Part shown: piece after piece, positions 1-12,959 of the stretch
Layout of the letters: every line of letters begins with the position of its first letter
Numbering within the stretch: position 1 is the first letter of the stretch
Assembly (NCBI GenBank): GCA_002794775.1
Contig: NBAY01000091.1
Location: forward strand, 1-64,000
Origin: Porodaedalea pini
Lineage: Eukaryota; Basidiomycota; Agaricomycetes; Hymenochaetales; Hymenochaetaceae
Direction: 5' to 3'
DNA: 64,000 nt
The notes under the pieces: generated by a model
What the model saw: the letters and a program-made list of their open reading frames with translations, nothing else
Told to the model about the DNA's origin: nothing
The model's database searches: none
Translations under genes and position numbers: made by a program

Positions 1-236
1 GAGACGACTTTGTTTTATGGAGAGAAGCTTTAGCTTTGTTCAGCATGTTGCTGTCCATAGCAGAGGAGAAAGAAGACAAGTTGACAACAAAATTCCCACG
101 ATCCAGATGATGATAGTAGGAGTTCAAGAGTGGTCAGACGCGTCTCGTGTTGAAACAACTTGAACACCTTCTAGGTTGAACTCGAACAGAACTCGAGCAC
201 TCGCTTACTCCTTCCTCTGGGCCTTTGACCGCGATA

Positions 237-2549
237 ATGTTCAGAGGATTCGGCAAGAGAACAGTCTCTGTAGGTCCATCCAGTGATCGAGATGTTACGA
301 GCAAGGAGAACAGGCCGAACAGTGTTGCTCTGGCGAAGGGCGCATACAGAGCTTCTGTCTTCCAGGATGCCGATAGAAACAAAGAAATTCAGCCAGTTGT
401 GACGATGCAGGGCAAGCAGAAGAAGAAGCAACAGCAACAGCAACCTAGACCGGGTACAGACTCTACGGAGATGACGCATGCCTTTGACAAGCTTCTGGCG
501 AGTTTCGACCGTTAGTTATGGACTGGGCTGGGCTAACACTTTGAACAGGACGACCTCCAAATCCCGGAGAATTTGCGACCGAAGCTGGGCGGTATGGACT
601 CCACTGTTAAAGCGGCCATGCTTCGCTCTTCCCAAGTGATTAAACCTGCTGCCTCCGCTGCTCATGCGACTCCCAAGAAAGCTCCCAGCTCGCTTCGTAA
701 ATCCAAGAGCAGCGATTCGCTTTCTTCCCCACGTTCTCAACAGCACGCTTCGCATGACTTTCCTCAGCCGCCCCAGACGACTGGAAGATTTCTTGGCGCA
801 GCTATGAGATCCTCTATATCTCTTGGACGGCATTACGACGACGAGCCTAATTCACCGCAGGCCACGAGTAGACATTCGCGAGGTTTCTCGCTTGACATCA
901 GTCGACATTCATCCAAGGCTCATTTGCCTATGTCTCTTAGTGACGGTACGGGCAAGAAGGCGCAGAAAGGCTGGTCGAAGGACATGGTACCTTCCAGATA
1001 CACTAACATATTGACGAGCACTTCGAGCTTGGAACTGGATGTGGAAGTCGTGAAGAAATTGAGGCTCTTATTGCGAAATGAATCCGCTAGGTTAGTTATT
1101 GTGTCTATTATTCCTTGAGGCAGAGTTTTATTCTGGGTGCAGTTGGACCGAAACCTTCTTCCAACTTGACGGATATTCTGCTCTTCTTACGCGTCTGAAC
1201 GAACTATTGGAAGTTGAATGGAGGTGAGCGTACGATCTCTCCCTCAGACAACCGCTATTAGTGACCTCAACTACGTTATTAGGGAGGAACAACATGACGA
1301 CCAGCTACTGCACGAGCTGCTGCGATGTTTTAAGGCCCTGTCCACTTCAGCCGTAGGCTGCGCGGCTCTCCGCTCCGCAAGTCCAACACCATACTCACAG
1401 CTCGTGCGCCTCCTGTTTTCTGACAAAAAACCTGGTGATGTTGCGACACGGCAGCTCATCGTAGAGCTTCTCCTTATTCTCTTTGATCTATACCCGCCGA
1501 CCGCTCTGCCTTCACCATCTTCCACGACGCCCACTAGACAACGCAGACGTGAGATGTGGGAAGACTTCTCGGATGTTAGTCCAGTCACCGACAACCCGCA
1601 GCTGATAAGCCTCCCTTCACCGCATCGTAACCTTTTCTCTTTCCTACGCACACTCTTGCTTACAAAGGCTCCACCGCCTGCGGAGGCACCGGAAACCCCC
1701 ATCTCACCTCACGAATTCATTGAATCGCTTCACGTTCCACGAATCTACAAAACGTATCTCCAGGAACTTTCTGACGTATGCAGAGATTACTTTTGGGTGT
1801 TCTGTCACCCGAGCAACACTATTTGGAACTTGGATGATACCGATGAAAAGCGCGTGGAGAAGCCTCGTGCTCCTGGTGGAATGACTGGTGGTGTTGAATT
1901 TGAGGCCATGGGATACCTAGTACGCATTTCGCTTCAGTATAAGATTAATATGACTGAATGCCTTTTCATTTTTATCACTCTTCATTCTCTGCCTTCGACA
2001 TGATTTGTTAATCGATATTTACCATTCGCCATGGACGAACTGCCGATCCTAGACGATGCACTTTAAGCTTATCAATGCCGTCGCGAAGTCTGCGGCGGAT
2101 TTGAATATCACTAAAGATAACGAGTTGTCAGCGTACCGATTTCATTCGGATCTGTTTGCGTCTGGACTAGAACGCATTATCCTAGTGAGTCATTGCGGGA
2201 GGCATTCGCGAGCTTGCAGACCACTAATTGACGTAACAAGGTCGCACGAAAGGCCTCGACGACGTACTACCCGACACTGCACCTCGAAATTGCGCGATAT
2301 GTGGCGTCTGCACTTCAGGCACGTTTCGAGATTCCGTGGACACTGTCTCGTATTATTGGAGTACCTCCGGCGGGTATGGCGAAGCCAGGAAGGAGCGCAA
2401 AGGAACGCGAGCGCAACCGCAATTCGGTCTCAGCAACGAGTCTCCATGGCGCTCGGAGCTCACCGTCGACTCCGACGCGGGACCGTGGAACGGCGCCGGG
2501 TGTACCTAAGATACCTACGCCGAAGAAAATTGAGCCTCTTCGGTTCTAA
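237..2549 (+). CDS. GBD/FH3-domain protein (formin N-terminal homologue without FH2)
   Basis: Exons 237-497, 549-1090, 1143-1223, 1283-1919, 2053-2184 and 2241-2549 join to 653 codons plus stop. The exon 1/2 junction recreates a motif typical of the GTPase-binding/FH3 region of diaphanous-related formins (FDKLLDDLQIPENLRPK followed by MDSTVK). Downstream exons hold armadillo-like helices (LNELLEVEWREEQHDDQLLH, then the MGYL and INAVAKSA segments). The tail is basic and serine-rich. No FH1 proline tract or FH2 actin-nucleating domain is present before the stop. It probably binds a Rho-type GTPase and acts in polarity or septation, which is inferred from the domain alone. The first intron appears to use a GC donor (gcgagt at 498). 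The fourth intron (1920-2052) is long at 133 nt and is the least certain. The ATG at 237 is the first in frame. Confidence 0.8.
498..548 (+). other. GC-AG intron in the GBD/FH3 gene
   Basis: The 51-nt intron starts gcgagt and ends ttgaacag. The nearby GT donors (502 and 511) give the wrong phase or a stop. The GC donor keeps the frame and restores a conserved FH3 motif across the junction. Confidence 0.7.
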
Positions 2550-3136
2550 GAAAGTAAGGCCACATCTATCCGAACGGCTGTACAGAGGAACGTGTAAGGC
2601 CTGATACGCTGTGCGTTCTTTCCCCCTTCTGTCCTCCTTCGATCGTTGTTTCAGATATCGAAAGACACCGAGTGCATCTTACTTATCCATTTACCATTTT
2701 TCTCGGACGCTTGCTATGCATTGATAAAGAAAACTACAGCTTGTGTACCCTTATTTATGTTTCGAACGATCTATGCGCATTTGATTTTCTCTATGTATGC
2801 CAACCGTTTCCTATGCCCTCCCTGTCTCGTTCACCCTACAAGCGACTCTCCCATGATAGAAACACTTGTCCGTCCATCCTTCGCACCTAAAAATCCAAGT
2901 GTAAAGTAAGTTTAGAGATATGCCATTTTTTTACGCGTGCGCACATATTCAGACCGAATGATTAAAAATTGAAGTCATTCCGAATTGTGACAGTTGGTGA
3001 CAAGTTGGGAGTCACTCGCACGTGGATCGAAGACGCGCTTTCTTCTGTGTCTGCATCGGTGCAACGTTGAGCACGCGTTGATGTCGTGGGCAGTCAACTC
3101 TAGGCGAAATTCTAGAACTGTTTATACGTGTCTCAG
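2550..3136. other. Intergenic region
   Basis: These 587 bp are the 3' flank of the GBD/FH3 gene and the promoter of the nucleoporin gene. I see only unsupported short ORFs and no repeat. Confidence 0.5.
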
Positions 3137-6100
3137 ATGAACATCAGCGCCATTCAGGTACCTTCGTCGCCTCAGGTTTCGTGGTCCACAGTCAATGCAC
3201 AAGACAAGGAGGCCGATGTGAGTTCGCTCCTTCCCTGCTTATGCTGTTATTACATACCAATTGGCTTTTGTTCTCAGTTCCTTTCATTGCGGTTATTGAA
3301 CAAGCGGACACGAATACGGATCTCCGCTCAACCTTTGGACTTGAACGTACTTGATGGAAAGGGAAATTATTTCGTGGTTTCAAATGTGAAGGGGTGGTTT
3401 GCTGCAATTGCACGAGGCGTGCAGGGAGAATACGGTGCGCCTAATATCCGCTTCCCCATTTGAACCAAATTTACTGAGTAACCATTAGGACTTGCATTTT
3501 CACCTCTCAGTGACCTCCGCAAATCTATCGTTTCATCCAAAACAGAAGGCGAAGATGATCTAGCTCCCAGACGTCTTTTGCCGGTGGCGGGCACACCAAC
3601 GCATTTGGCACTCGCCCTCAATGATGAGCGCCTCGCAGTTGGACTCGCAGACGGCTCAATATCCATATTCGACACGTCTAGCCTCTTTAGTCAGGGTGAG
3701 GGCAACATTGCAGTGCTCCGGACCTTCCCTCCAGGCCCGCCGGGTCCATTGCGACAAATACTGGGCAACCCAGCTGATCTTCCAGAGCTGGTAGCAGTGA
3801 GGAGAGAAGCAGAGAGTGGATCCGACGGGTTGGCGGTGGAAATCTTGGATGTCAAACAGCTGCAATCTGTGGGTGGATGGCGAACTGGCGGAATTGCAGA
3901 ATCAGTGCCAACATCGAGTGCGTATTTTTCTCTGCTAACAAACCTCGTGCTAATTGTACTTAAATTTGTCCTAGTTGTGTGGTCGGCCAAGGGGAAGCAA
4001 CTAGCTGTTGGTCTTAGAAACGGTGACATAGTCACGTATAGCCCGACAGACACGAACTCGGTTAAGCTACATGTGCCCAAGCCCCCCTCTGTAGACAACA
4101 ACAGCGTCATAACAGTACTATGGTTATCGAATCAAGCATTCTATGGTATTTACGCCCCTCCTGGGAATCTCAGTCCAGAGGCTCCGCAGAAACATGTCCT
4201 CACACTGTTTGACCCCAAGACAAATTCCGCTACCCAAACGGTGCTCGAGACGCCATACTATGCATCACCTGCATTAAGACCACCTGGGGCATTCACCGTC
4301 GTCATGCGTAATTGGAATCCTGCGAAGCTTCTCGTATTTGTTGGGGATAGCACATCAAGCGACATCGGCCTCGTCGGCAGCCTCGCCGAGAATGATGCTT
4401 CGGAGACGTGGTGTAATTTGACATTGGAGGAAATGTCTACGCCAAGCGTGCCATTAGACAAAGACACTGAAGACACTGTGCCTTTGGCTCTAGACATGGA
4501 TCTTACCTCCGGTCGTAGCGATCAGGACAATTCCTCTTCGCCTGTCCTCTATCTCTATGCAAGCGATGGGACGTTGCAAGCATGGTTTGTGTCCAATGAG
4601 AAAGGTGGCCCTTACCCTGGTATGGTCGTTCCATCGTCAGCTAGTACCTCATCGACGAGCCAAACTATACAAGCGACTGACAAGTCTCCTGCTGCTCCGT
4701 CCGTGATTGCACAACCATCTACGACTACTCCAGCCTTTGGATCAACCGGATTCGGGACTGCAACTCCAAAGGTTGGGCAGGCGCCTACGTTCGGCTCTAC
4801 TGGCTTTGCAAGCCTTGCCAGAGACTCGCCCTCACAACCTGAGCAACCAAAACCCACTTTTGGCCAAACAAGTGCACCTGCGTTTGGTTTATCCACCTTT
4901 GGCCAGCAGACGTCGGCACCTGCGTTCGGTCAAACATCTGCCTTTGGGCAGTCCACAAGTACCTCTGCATTCGGACAGAGCCCAGCAACTGGCTTTGGCG
5001 CGTTTGCTTCTTCCGGTCCGTCGAAATTTGGCTCGTCAGGCTTTGGATTCGGTAATCCATCTCCGCCCGCTGCAAGTCCGTCTGTCGGGTCTGCAAATTC
5101 ACCTGCGGCGGATGCTGCTTCGCCGGAAGCTGATATGTCTGAAGCCGACGAAGGTGAAGGTGGCATTTTAGGTGGCCTGTCTTTAGGTGAAACAGGTGAG
5201 ACGAGCAAATCTCAAAATGGAGCCGTGAATAGCATGTTTGGCTCTTTCTCACAGAGTACAGCTCAAGAGAAACCCACAACATCAGTATTTAGCAGTGGAA
5301 CGGGCACCGCAAGCTCGTTCGGCGCGTTCGGCAATGCTCAGGGATCCGGATTTGTGAAGCCTGCCTCTGGCTTTGGGGCTTTTCTAAAGCCTGCAGAACC
5401 GCTATCCACCCCAAAGGATACAAGCTTAGACAAAGAACCGAAGCCCTCATCGGCATTTGGGACTTCTGGCTTCGGATCAGCGAAACCTCCATCTGCGTTC
5501 GGTCAGCCATCTTTCGGGAAATCTTCATCATTTGGGGCTTCGGCGGGCTTCGGAAAGTCCTCTGCTTTCGGCTCAGCCTCTTCTGCATCTCCCACTGTTG
5601 GATCTAGTACGTCAGGAGGCTTCAGCGCGTTCGCGGGAGCATCTAAAGGCTTCAGCTCATTCGCTCAAGGCGGGACATCTGGTTTTGGTCAACAAGCGCA
5701 GACTCTTCAAACGAAGCCCAGCGAAGCACCGAGCATCGCAATGGCTACGTCCAGTGAAGGTGCTGGGAAAGATTCAAGCCCTTTCGCCACTAGCGAGCAA
5801 AAATCGCCTTCGCCATTTGGAACACCACAGAACGCCAGTGCTGCCTTCGGTAGTGCAAAACCCTCGCCATCACCGTTTTCCAGTGGGACACAAAATTCGG
5901 CCAGCCCATTCAGTTCGTCTGGGACATCTTCCTTTGGCGTCAGCGCACAAGGATCAAACGTATTTGGGAACAGTCAAACTTCCTCTCCAAACACACAAAA
6001 ACAAACATCGAGCACATTTAGCACACCTACAGCTCGCGGTCAATCGCCCGTGTCCAGCCCAGAAGGAAGTCCGAGTCTGGGGCGAAAGCCTCTGCCTAAC

Positions 6101-9100
6101 ACTCTATCGGCGGATTATTCGACTGATGTTGCTGAGAACTCCGCTTTGAGTCCGCCACCCTCGGCACAATCGACCACGCCATTCGGGACTCCTGCACCAT
6201 CGGCCTTCAAGACCACTACCCCTGCTCCATCGAGTGGGGCTTTCGGAAATTTGACTGCTACACCCTCGGCGTTCAAACCGTCTGAAGGCTTTGGTGCTTT
6301 CGGCGCTAGTGTGAAGGTTCCAAGCACATCGCCGTTTGCAAATCCAAAACCTGTGGCAGCGAATGCCTTCAGCACGCCCGTCAAGCCGGTGTCCGTGTTC
6401 GGCGCTGGAGGGTCTGGCCCTGCAAGCGCATTCCAGACACCTACTAGCGGCTCGACGACCCCGAAGTTCGGAACACCATCTACTCCAGGCGGTGCCTCTG
6501 TGTTTGGAAAATCGGCCTTCGGTACACCTGCTACTTCGAGCCCTGCGAGTACGACACCCTTGACAACACCGTCAGGGAATGCTTTTAGTGCGTACAGCGA
6601 ATCAGGGGGATTCAGCGCATTCGCAAAAGCGGGAAAGCCCTCCTCGTTCAGTGACATGTTAAAGTCTCAGAAAGACGAGGATGCCAGTCCTTCTGCTTCC
6701 TCCAAAAAAACTCCTGTATCTAGCAAGGAGAAGGAGAAGGACGAACTATCATTCGTCACTATCCCTAAACCGGATGAGCTAGATCAAGACAATCTCCCTC
6801 CCACGCCTTCAACTCATGGTACATTTGATGAGGAGGATCAAAACTTGGGCGAAGAACAGGATGAAGAACATGACGACGCCGACTCGTTCCTTTCGGAGTC
6901 GTTCTCCGAGGGATCGGTTGGAGTACCAGAAGAAGATCAAGAGGAAGGCGAAGTTGAGGAAGACGATGACAGTGGAAGTGAGGCTGTTGAAGAGCAGTTA
7001 CCTATGGTAGAGGCGCCATCACGTCTTAAGACTCAAAGTCCAGCTGCCATTCCTTTACCCGATTCCAGAGACTCGACACCCAAATCTACTCCCAGCTTTG
7101 AGAATGAAAAACCAGAACCTCAATTGGGACCGTCTTCAAAGTCAGCAAAATCGGCCTCTGAACAGACCAAACCGCCGCCTGTGTTCTTGAAACCCAGCGC
7201 CGCTGCCTCCACGAAAGCATTATCCCCCGTGCCAATTGTGGCACAACTCCCCGATGACGATGATGCTGTAACAAAAAGGTCTACTGTCCCTAAATCCCCA
7301 CCCCCTCTTTTTGCTAAGTCGGGCGTCTCTGGAATACCTACCTTGTTCGGGAAACCAATAACTCCCGCTGAAAAACCGTCAGTTGACACGACCAAGTCTG
7401 CCTCGCCGCCGCCATCACTGTTTGGAAAGCAAGCCGGGCCATCGAATGACTCGGTAGCGAAGCCGCCTTCGCAAGGTGTGTCTTCAAAGCCTGCTTCGTT
7501 TGTACGATCAGGGTCGACGACGCCTCCGGATTCTTCCAGCAAGCCAGAGGACGAGGGACCACTACTGGCGCCCAAACCTGTGGCTCCTGTGATATCGTCA
7601 TCTGCTTCATTGGGTCTTGGACGACCCGGTTCTCGTCCGGCACGAAGCTCACCTCTTGCTGGAACGCCAGTTTCTGGAGATGAGAGCAAAGTACCCCCGA
7701 GCAATCAGACTTCACAGTCCGTTCCCTTAATTCCCAAACCCCGTCCTGCGTCACCCAGGATGCCCTTCGGTCGGACGTCAGATGCTGCTGCACAGCAAAA
7801 GCCTATGCTGCCAAGTCTTCCAAAACACGAGGAACGTCAGCCTCAAACTGCGTCTCCTGTCTTTGCGGGTTTCTCAGCTACTTCACCCAAACCAGCTCAA
7901 CTCGGTGCCTCACCGCAAGGGCCAAGCACACCACCTTCTACATTCAAACCTCCTACTCTTGGCGCTACACAATCCTCTTTTCCGACTGCGGGCAATGCAC
8001 CTTTCATCATGCCATCGTCAGCACCAGCTGGCTTGAGTGACAAACCTGGCGTAAGCACTGCGAGCACTACCGGTTTCAAGGCGCCTGGCGTATCTCCTCA
8101 ACAGGTTGCGCGACCCGTAGCTCAGCAGCTTCCCGTACAAACTCCCTTCGAGTCAGGGATGCAGAGGGAATGTCAAAATCTTTACATGTCGATGGTAGAG
8201 GAACTTGAACAGGTGAGCTCAAATATTGTATCCTAACCATGCCGCTGCGAGCTGACTGTCCTTACTCTAGCTGGCGAAGACAAGCCAAGGTGCTATTGCA
8301 ATGAGAACTATGCTAGGGAGACCATCAACATCGACTCACTCGAGACAAGATCTCAGGGATAAGACGAAATGGTCCTTTGGAGACTTGGAAGCATTTGGGA
8401 AGTTGATCAAGGGTCTTGAAAAAGACGTATTAGCTGCGTACGAGATGAAGGACGAGCTCGCGCCTCTTATGCGGGAGGTAGAGAGTAACCTCCTGAAAGG
8501 TAAGGAGTAAACTGAAGTTACTGTGGATTTTGCATTGACGAAATTCCTTTTCTTCAGCCGAAACACGAAAGGAGGAGATTGTCCGATTCTCCAAGGCTAA
8601 AGCAGACCCTGATTTTGCAAGGATGCTCAAGGCCAGGACAATTGGCCCCGACGCGGCAGAAACGCAGAGCCAGCTGAGGAAACAGATCCGGGTACGTGTT
8701 CTAAGTCCGCCTCCTGACTTGCATCCGACTTATTGTCGTGGTTAGTTGATCAACGATCGAGTCGAGCAACTGGAAGCGCACCTCAAATCTTGCAAGAGGA
8801 GACTCGAAGAGCATCGGAATGGTAAAAGCAGCATTAAGTACGTACATGAATATAAATTATTATTCTCCGCTCTTATACTGGCCTCGTGCCGGCAGGCCTC
8901 CCTCTCTGGACACGATCAACCGCACATATCGGAACATCGATCTTGCTATTGAGTCACAGACTCAGCAAATAGAGACACTCACCTCTCGAGTCGCGAAGCT
9001 TGACGTAGACGCACTTGACACAGTATTACACGGATCTGTCTCTTCTCGGCGAAGATCCGCCAGAGAGGGTGGCTCTTTCTCATCATCCAACAGTGTCCAC

Positions 9101-9580
9101 GGTGACGACAGGGAAGCAGTCTTCCGACCTCAAGTGACGCCATCGATAGCAGCAAGTACTGCCGCGGCATTGAATGCTGAGCGCAGTGCTCTGCGCCTCA
9201 AGAATGCACTATCAAGCGCCCGGAAGACTCCTCTGCTGAATACACAGGCTGCTGAGCCGGCCAGGCGTGTCCCGACTCTGGATAATCTATCGAGAGGGGG
9301 AGGCTCAGGTCTCTCGAACTTTGGGACAGGAAGTGCGCTTCCTTCGAATTTCGATTCGTCCGTGGACTATTTGCGAGAGCAAGATGCCGCAGGCGAGAGC
9401 CAGCGCCGTCCCACACGCCATGCTGCACACGCCAAGTCCGTGAAGCTGGGAAAGACGCATGCGCAGGTACCGTCGTCTATTGCAACTTTTGATTGGGGCC
9501 CCCTTCCTAAGGCGAAGCCGATGACAACACTTCCTTCAGATATAAGGCCGGAAACTATCTCGAGGAAGGCTTCCTCTTAA
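3137..9580 (+). CDS. NUP159: FG-repeat nucleoporin, Nup159/NUP214 type
   Basis: Exons 3137-3217, 3278-3434, 3489-3917, 3975-8212, 8271-8499, 8558-8691, 8746-8837 and 8896-9580 encode 2014 residues. The first 350 or so residues look like the N-terminal beta-propeller (LALALNDERLAVGLADGSIS; VVWSAKGKQLAVGLRNGDIV), the mRNA-export platform that docks DEAD-box Dbp5 at the cytoplasmic face of the pore. A very long central region holds dozens of FG, GFG, SAFG and PFG repeats among Ser/Thr/Pro spacers. An acidic patch follows (around nt 6830-7000), then more proline-rich linker. From nt 8150 the C-terminus turns helical (ECQNLYMSMVEELEQ; VEQLEAHLKSCKRRLEEH), matching the coiled coil that anchors Nup159/NUP214 with Nup82 and Nsp1. 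Two introns (3218-3277 and 3918-3974) are free of stops, so retention would not truncate the protein. The ATG at 3137 is the first in frame. Confidence 0.9.
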
Positions 9581-10286
9581 CTTGTTCCTAAGCTCGTCAT
9601 TTGTCTACGTACGCAGGATGTTTTGATTCTGTTTCTTTTACCTTGTTGTGTGCTCTTTCTTCTGTAGGATTTTCTTGATACGAATAAGAAATAATCTTGT
9701 GGGGATCAACAAGACACAAATAGAAAGCAATAGCCAAAGACTGAACTGCATGTTTCGGAAGGAAATTAGCAGAAATGCTAAGGACCAATAGGGCACTTTT
9801 TCTTCCGACTCTTGTACCGTCTCCTCTCCCTCTTCCTACTCTCTTCGGTCTCTTTTTTGACGTACAGGAACGTTCATAGATCTTTCAGAGTAATTTTGTT
9901 TTACTAATACTGTCCTGTGCACTTACATATACCTTCTATTATAGTTGAGCAAATGAGGAAAGCCAAACTCGGAGATTGTCGACCTGGCGTAGTGGTCGAT
10001 TGATCCACTGTTTTAGACTCACCTTCTGCACAATCCTCGTCCGTCGATTGCCACTGCAAGCCCGGATCTTACACGCCTGGTGCCACGGGGCCTTAGAGCT
10101 GGATATCAATGACGAGTCGCTCCTATACGCACCGTCATACATTCGTCACTACACATCTTCCAGAGAGAAAAAAATCAGCTCCGAGAGTGTATAAAAGGTT
10201 CGAGCGGTTGCCCCGACCCTCCATCAAACGAACTCACTCAACGATCTCATTCAACCATTTAATCATCACCTTTTATAACCATTACA
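9581..10286. other. Intergenic region with Hsp12-like gene promoter
   Basis: These 706 bp contain no supported gene. A good A-box-like stretch (tggcgtagtgg near 9984) has no B-box partner, so I do not call a tRNA. The right end carries the promoter of the small heat-shock gene. Confidence 0.45.
10190..10196 (+). promoter_or_regulatory. TATA box of the Hsp12-like gene
   Basis: TATAAAA lies about 97 bp before the ATG at 10287, fitting a strongly inducible fungal promoter with a leader of about 65 nt. Confidence 0.6.
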
Positions 10287-10666
10287 ATGTCCGACAACGC
10301 ACGCTGGGGACTCTCCGACAAGGCTGAGGCGAAGCTCAAGCCCGACTCCGAGAAGTCCACTACCGAGCACCTCGGCGACAAGGTCAAGGGCAACGCCGAC
10401 TCCGTCGCGTCGTCCGCTCAGCCTCAGGTGAGTGTTTGTATGTTTTTTTTCGAGATGTATTGTGTATTTATCGTTTTCACGTAGAGCGAGAAGTCGACTA
10501 CCCAGAAGGTTGGCGACACGTTCTCGAGCAACTCGAATGAGAACGACGTGAGTCGTACATTGGCTTCAATTGTTCATTTTTAAATCGAAGCTTACTTGGT
10601 TTGTACCTTTAGCGTTCCCTACTCGACAAGACCAAGGATGCGGTTGGGTTAGGTGGCAACAACTGA
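10287..10666 (+). CDS. Small heat-shock/stress protein, Hsp12/Hsp9 family
   Basis: Exons 10287-10427, 10485-10547 and 10613-10666 encode 85 residues. The protein is short, charged and lacks cysteine. It begins MSDNARWGLSDKAEAKLKP and carries the repeated S-E-K-S-T-T motif and a C-terminal GLGGNN, as in fungal Hsp12/Hsp9 (WH11) proteins. These are unfolded in solution and become helical on membranes, stabilising the plasma membrane under heat, osmotic and starvation stress. A TATA box stands upstream, as expected for a stress-induced gene. Confidence 0.88.
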
Positions 10667-10834
10667 GCGCCTCGCTAATTACTTTTTGGGGGCTCTGTGA
10701 AAGGATATATATCTTCTGTAGTTGTACAACAGCAAAGCACCGAATTTTGCATCCCTATGTCCAGAAATTTCTACGAGTGATATCAAGTAAGATGACGATA
10801 CAAAAGTCGGTGAAATTAGAATGTTCTGAGTGGC

Positions 10835-11805
10835 TTAACTGCGAGGCTCAGCGTCAGCAAACTGCTCCCCTTCATCAAATCCTTCCGCGGCACGCTCATG
10901 AAAACCATTCACTGCAGCCACTCCGTCTAGCTCTCCACGAGGGTCCTGGATGAGCGACTCGAGACGCCCCAGAGTTGCCTGCAGGGTGTGCGTACGCAGA
11001 ATAGCAAAACAATGCAGAACCCAGTTCAGTACGGTTTAAACCGGGTATCGTTCACAAAATCGCTGCGCACCCGGCCGGACTCGTTCAATTCGGGCTCTCC
11101 GTCAACGCTCTCTGCGACTAGCGCTTGAATGGATTCGACGTCGGCGTCAACAAACGCGTCGTCCCTGTCTAGGCCTATACCCATGCCCATGTCGTCGTCG
11201 AGATCGCTGCCAGATGGGGGATCCGGGTGCAGCGAAGCGCACAGAGAAAGGGCCTCGAAAAGCGCGTCGACTAAATAAAAAGGAGAGTATGAGCATCGGG
11301 TTGACAATCATGAAAGAAGGCATACGTACGAGATGAGGCATCTTCAGGTATGATTTTCAGCTCGCGCAGCTCGGACGCCTCTTCCTCGTCTGCACCGTCG
11401 TCTTGTTCTTGCGGAGAAGGTTCGTCAAGCTGACAGTAAATACATGGCCCTGGATTGGCCCTCGAGATTGCGTGAAGAATGATGCTGGGGTACTCGACTT
11501 GAAAGCCGCGCCCTGAGCTTGCAGAGATGAATGCAAGTACGCTAGAATACAGCAATCAGACTTCAGATAATTTCATGAAGGCACATAAAGACATACCTCT
11601 CTATAATATAAACCGTCCCCTTCTTCAGCTCGTCCTCCGTCAAGTCCGCAATGGGTGGGTCAAGCACTACCCGCGCGTTTTCTTCCTTGTAGCGTAGCAC
11701 AGGAGGGATATCCGCGAAGGATGCTGGTGTTGCTGCTGTGCGTTCGCGATGTTCATCAGGCGAGATGGATGCTGGAGCCGCATTGATGACAGTTACGATG
11801 GGCAT
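10835..11805 (-). CDS. pICln/Lot5-family protein (methylosome subunit, Voldacs domain)
   Basis: Reading right to left, exons 11805-11597, 11541-11330, 11270-11056 and 10978-10835 give 259 residues. The spliced protein has the pleckstrin-like pICln core: GTVYIIES, then SGRGFQVEYPSIILHAISR, an acidic insert, LRIIPED-like strands and the LDALFEALSLCASLHPDP helix. It ends with the family's LGRLESLI and acidic tail. pICln binds Sm proteins and delivers them to the PRMT5 methylosome for snRNP assembly; yeast Lot5 is a diverged member. The last donor is taken as gtgaac at 11055 because it is the one that keeps the final exon in frame. Confidence 0.85.
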
Positions 11806-12096
11806 TTGAGCGCACTGTGATGGACTTCAATGATTATTTTGCAAAGTTTGTGTGTACAGTTTCCAGAATGAGTTGTTTAAAGTAAGCACTGCCTCAGAAA
11901 AGCGGTGCATCAATTAGATCTGATGGCGGAACATTGCCGACGCCTTGCCGACTATACCTAGATGCGTTTACACGAACTGACTCGCCTCACGACAAACCGC
12001 GCCCATAAATCAAGTTAACTACAGATACCTTTAGCGCTCACTGAAAAAATCCCATTGAGCAATTCCCCTCCGGCCTGTCAAAGATCTCCTTGCATC

Positions 12097-12959
12097 ATGT
12101 CGTACGTCGAGCACATTATCGAGCAGATTCAACATAATGTCTCGTTTCTTGTCGAGAATGGCCACATGCCTCAGCAAGACGCTGATTTTGTCCTCTCACG
12201 ACTTCCATCAGGGGCAGCGGCGAGCACTCCAGCACTTTCGTCAGTGGTGCGACGTGGCATTTCTGCGCCTCCGCTAGCTTCCTCAAGGACAGTCAAGGCG
12301 AAAGCTATCTGGGCATACAACGAGAATGGCCAAGTGAGTCTTTGCTTTACATGATCTTATAATTCGAACGTCTAACTTCGTGTTATATAGGACCCGAATG
12401 ACCTTTCATTCCGTGCGGGGGATATCATCGAAATCATTGAAGAGACAAACGCTGACTGGTGGACGGGCAAGTTCAACGGGAAGCAGGGTCTCCTTCCATC
12501 GAACCATGTCGAGAAACTCCCTGCCACCGGCGCGCCCCCGGCACCAGCAGCGCCGGTACGCGCGGTTCTAGCTCCGCCTCCACAGTACGACCAGCCTGCC
12601 ACGGCACCTCGGGAGAAAGCAGCGTACAGGCCTTTCGGCGCTGTTCATCATGGTGTAGATAAGCCACCTCCTGCCGGAACGGGTGGCGTCAATTCGATTG
12701 GCTTGCAGGAAGCGGAGGGCCAGGACAAGAAGAAGAGCAAGTACGGAAAACTTGGAAATACTGTGAGTATATCCTTTAATTCCTCTGTAATCATATCGTC
12801 GGACTGATGTGCTGTAGATGGCAAACTCAGCTGCGGGCGGTGTAGGATTTGGTGCAGGTATGCACTTCGCTTGGCTGTTGAAGCAGTGTACTAACGAAAC
12901 ACGTTTCTTTTTTTGCAGGAGCCGCAATAGGCGGAGGTCTTGTTCGAGCTATATTTTGA
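12097..12959 (+). CDS. SH3-domain protein, Lsb1/Pin3 type
   Basis: Exons 12097-12333, 12391-12762, 12818-12857 and 12919-12959 give 229 residues. An N-terminal helical segment (HIIEQIQHNVSFLVENGHM) precedes one SH3 domain: ALYDY-like AIWAYNENGQ, DPNDLSFRAGDIIEI, ADWWTGKFNGKQGLLPSNHV. A proline-rich linker follows, then a glycine-rich hydrophobic tail (GGVGFGAGAAIGGGLVRAIF). This is the plan of yeast Lsb1 and Pin3/Lsb2, which bind Las17/WASP and modulate Arp2/3 actin patches. The last two exons are only 40 and 41 nt. Confidence 0.85.

Noticed and set aside
4612..8079. Many long ORFs on both strands inside the nucleoporin gene (up to 230 codons)
   Set aside because: They are shadows created by Ser/Pro/Gly codon repeats of the FG region and have no protein-like features of their own.
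9970..10060. Possible tRNA gene (tggcgtagtgg resembles an A box)
   Set aside because: There is no matching B box or acceptor-stem pairing at the right distance.
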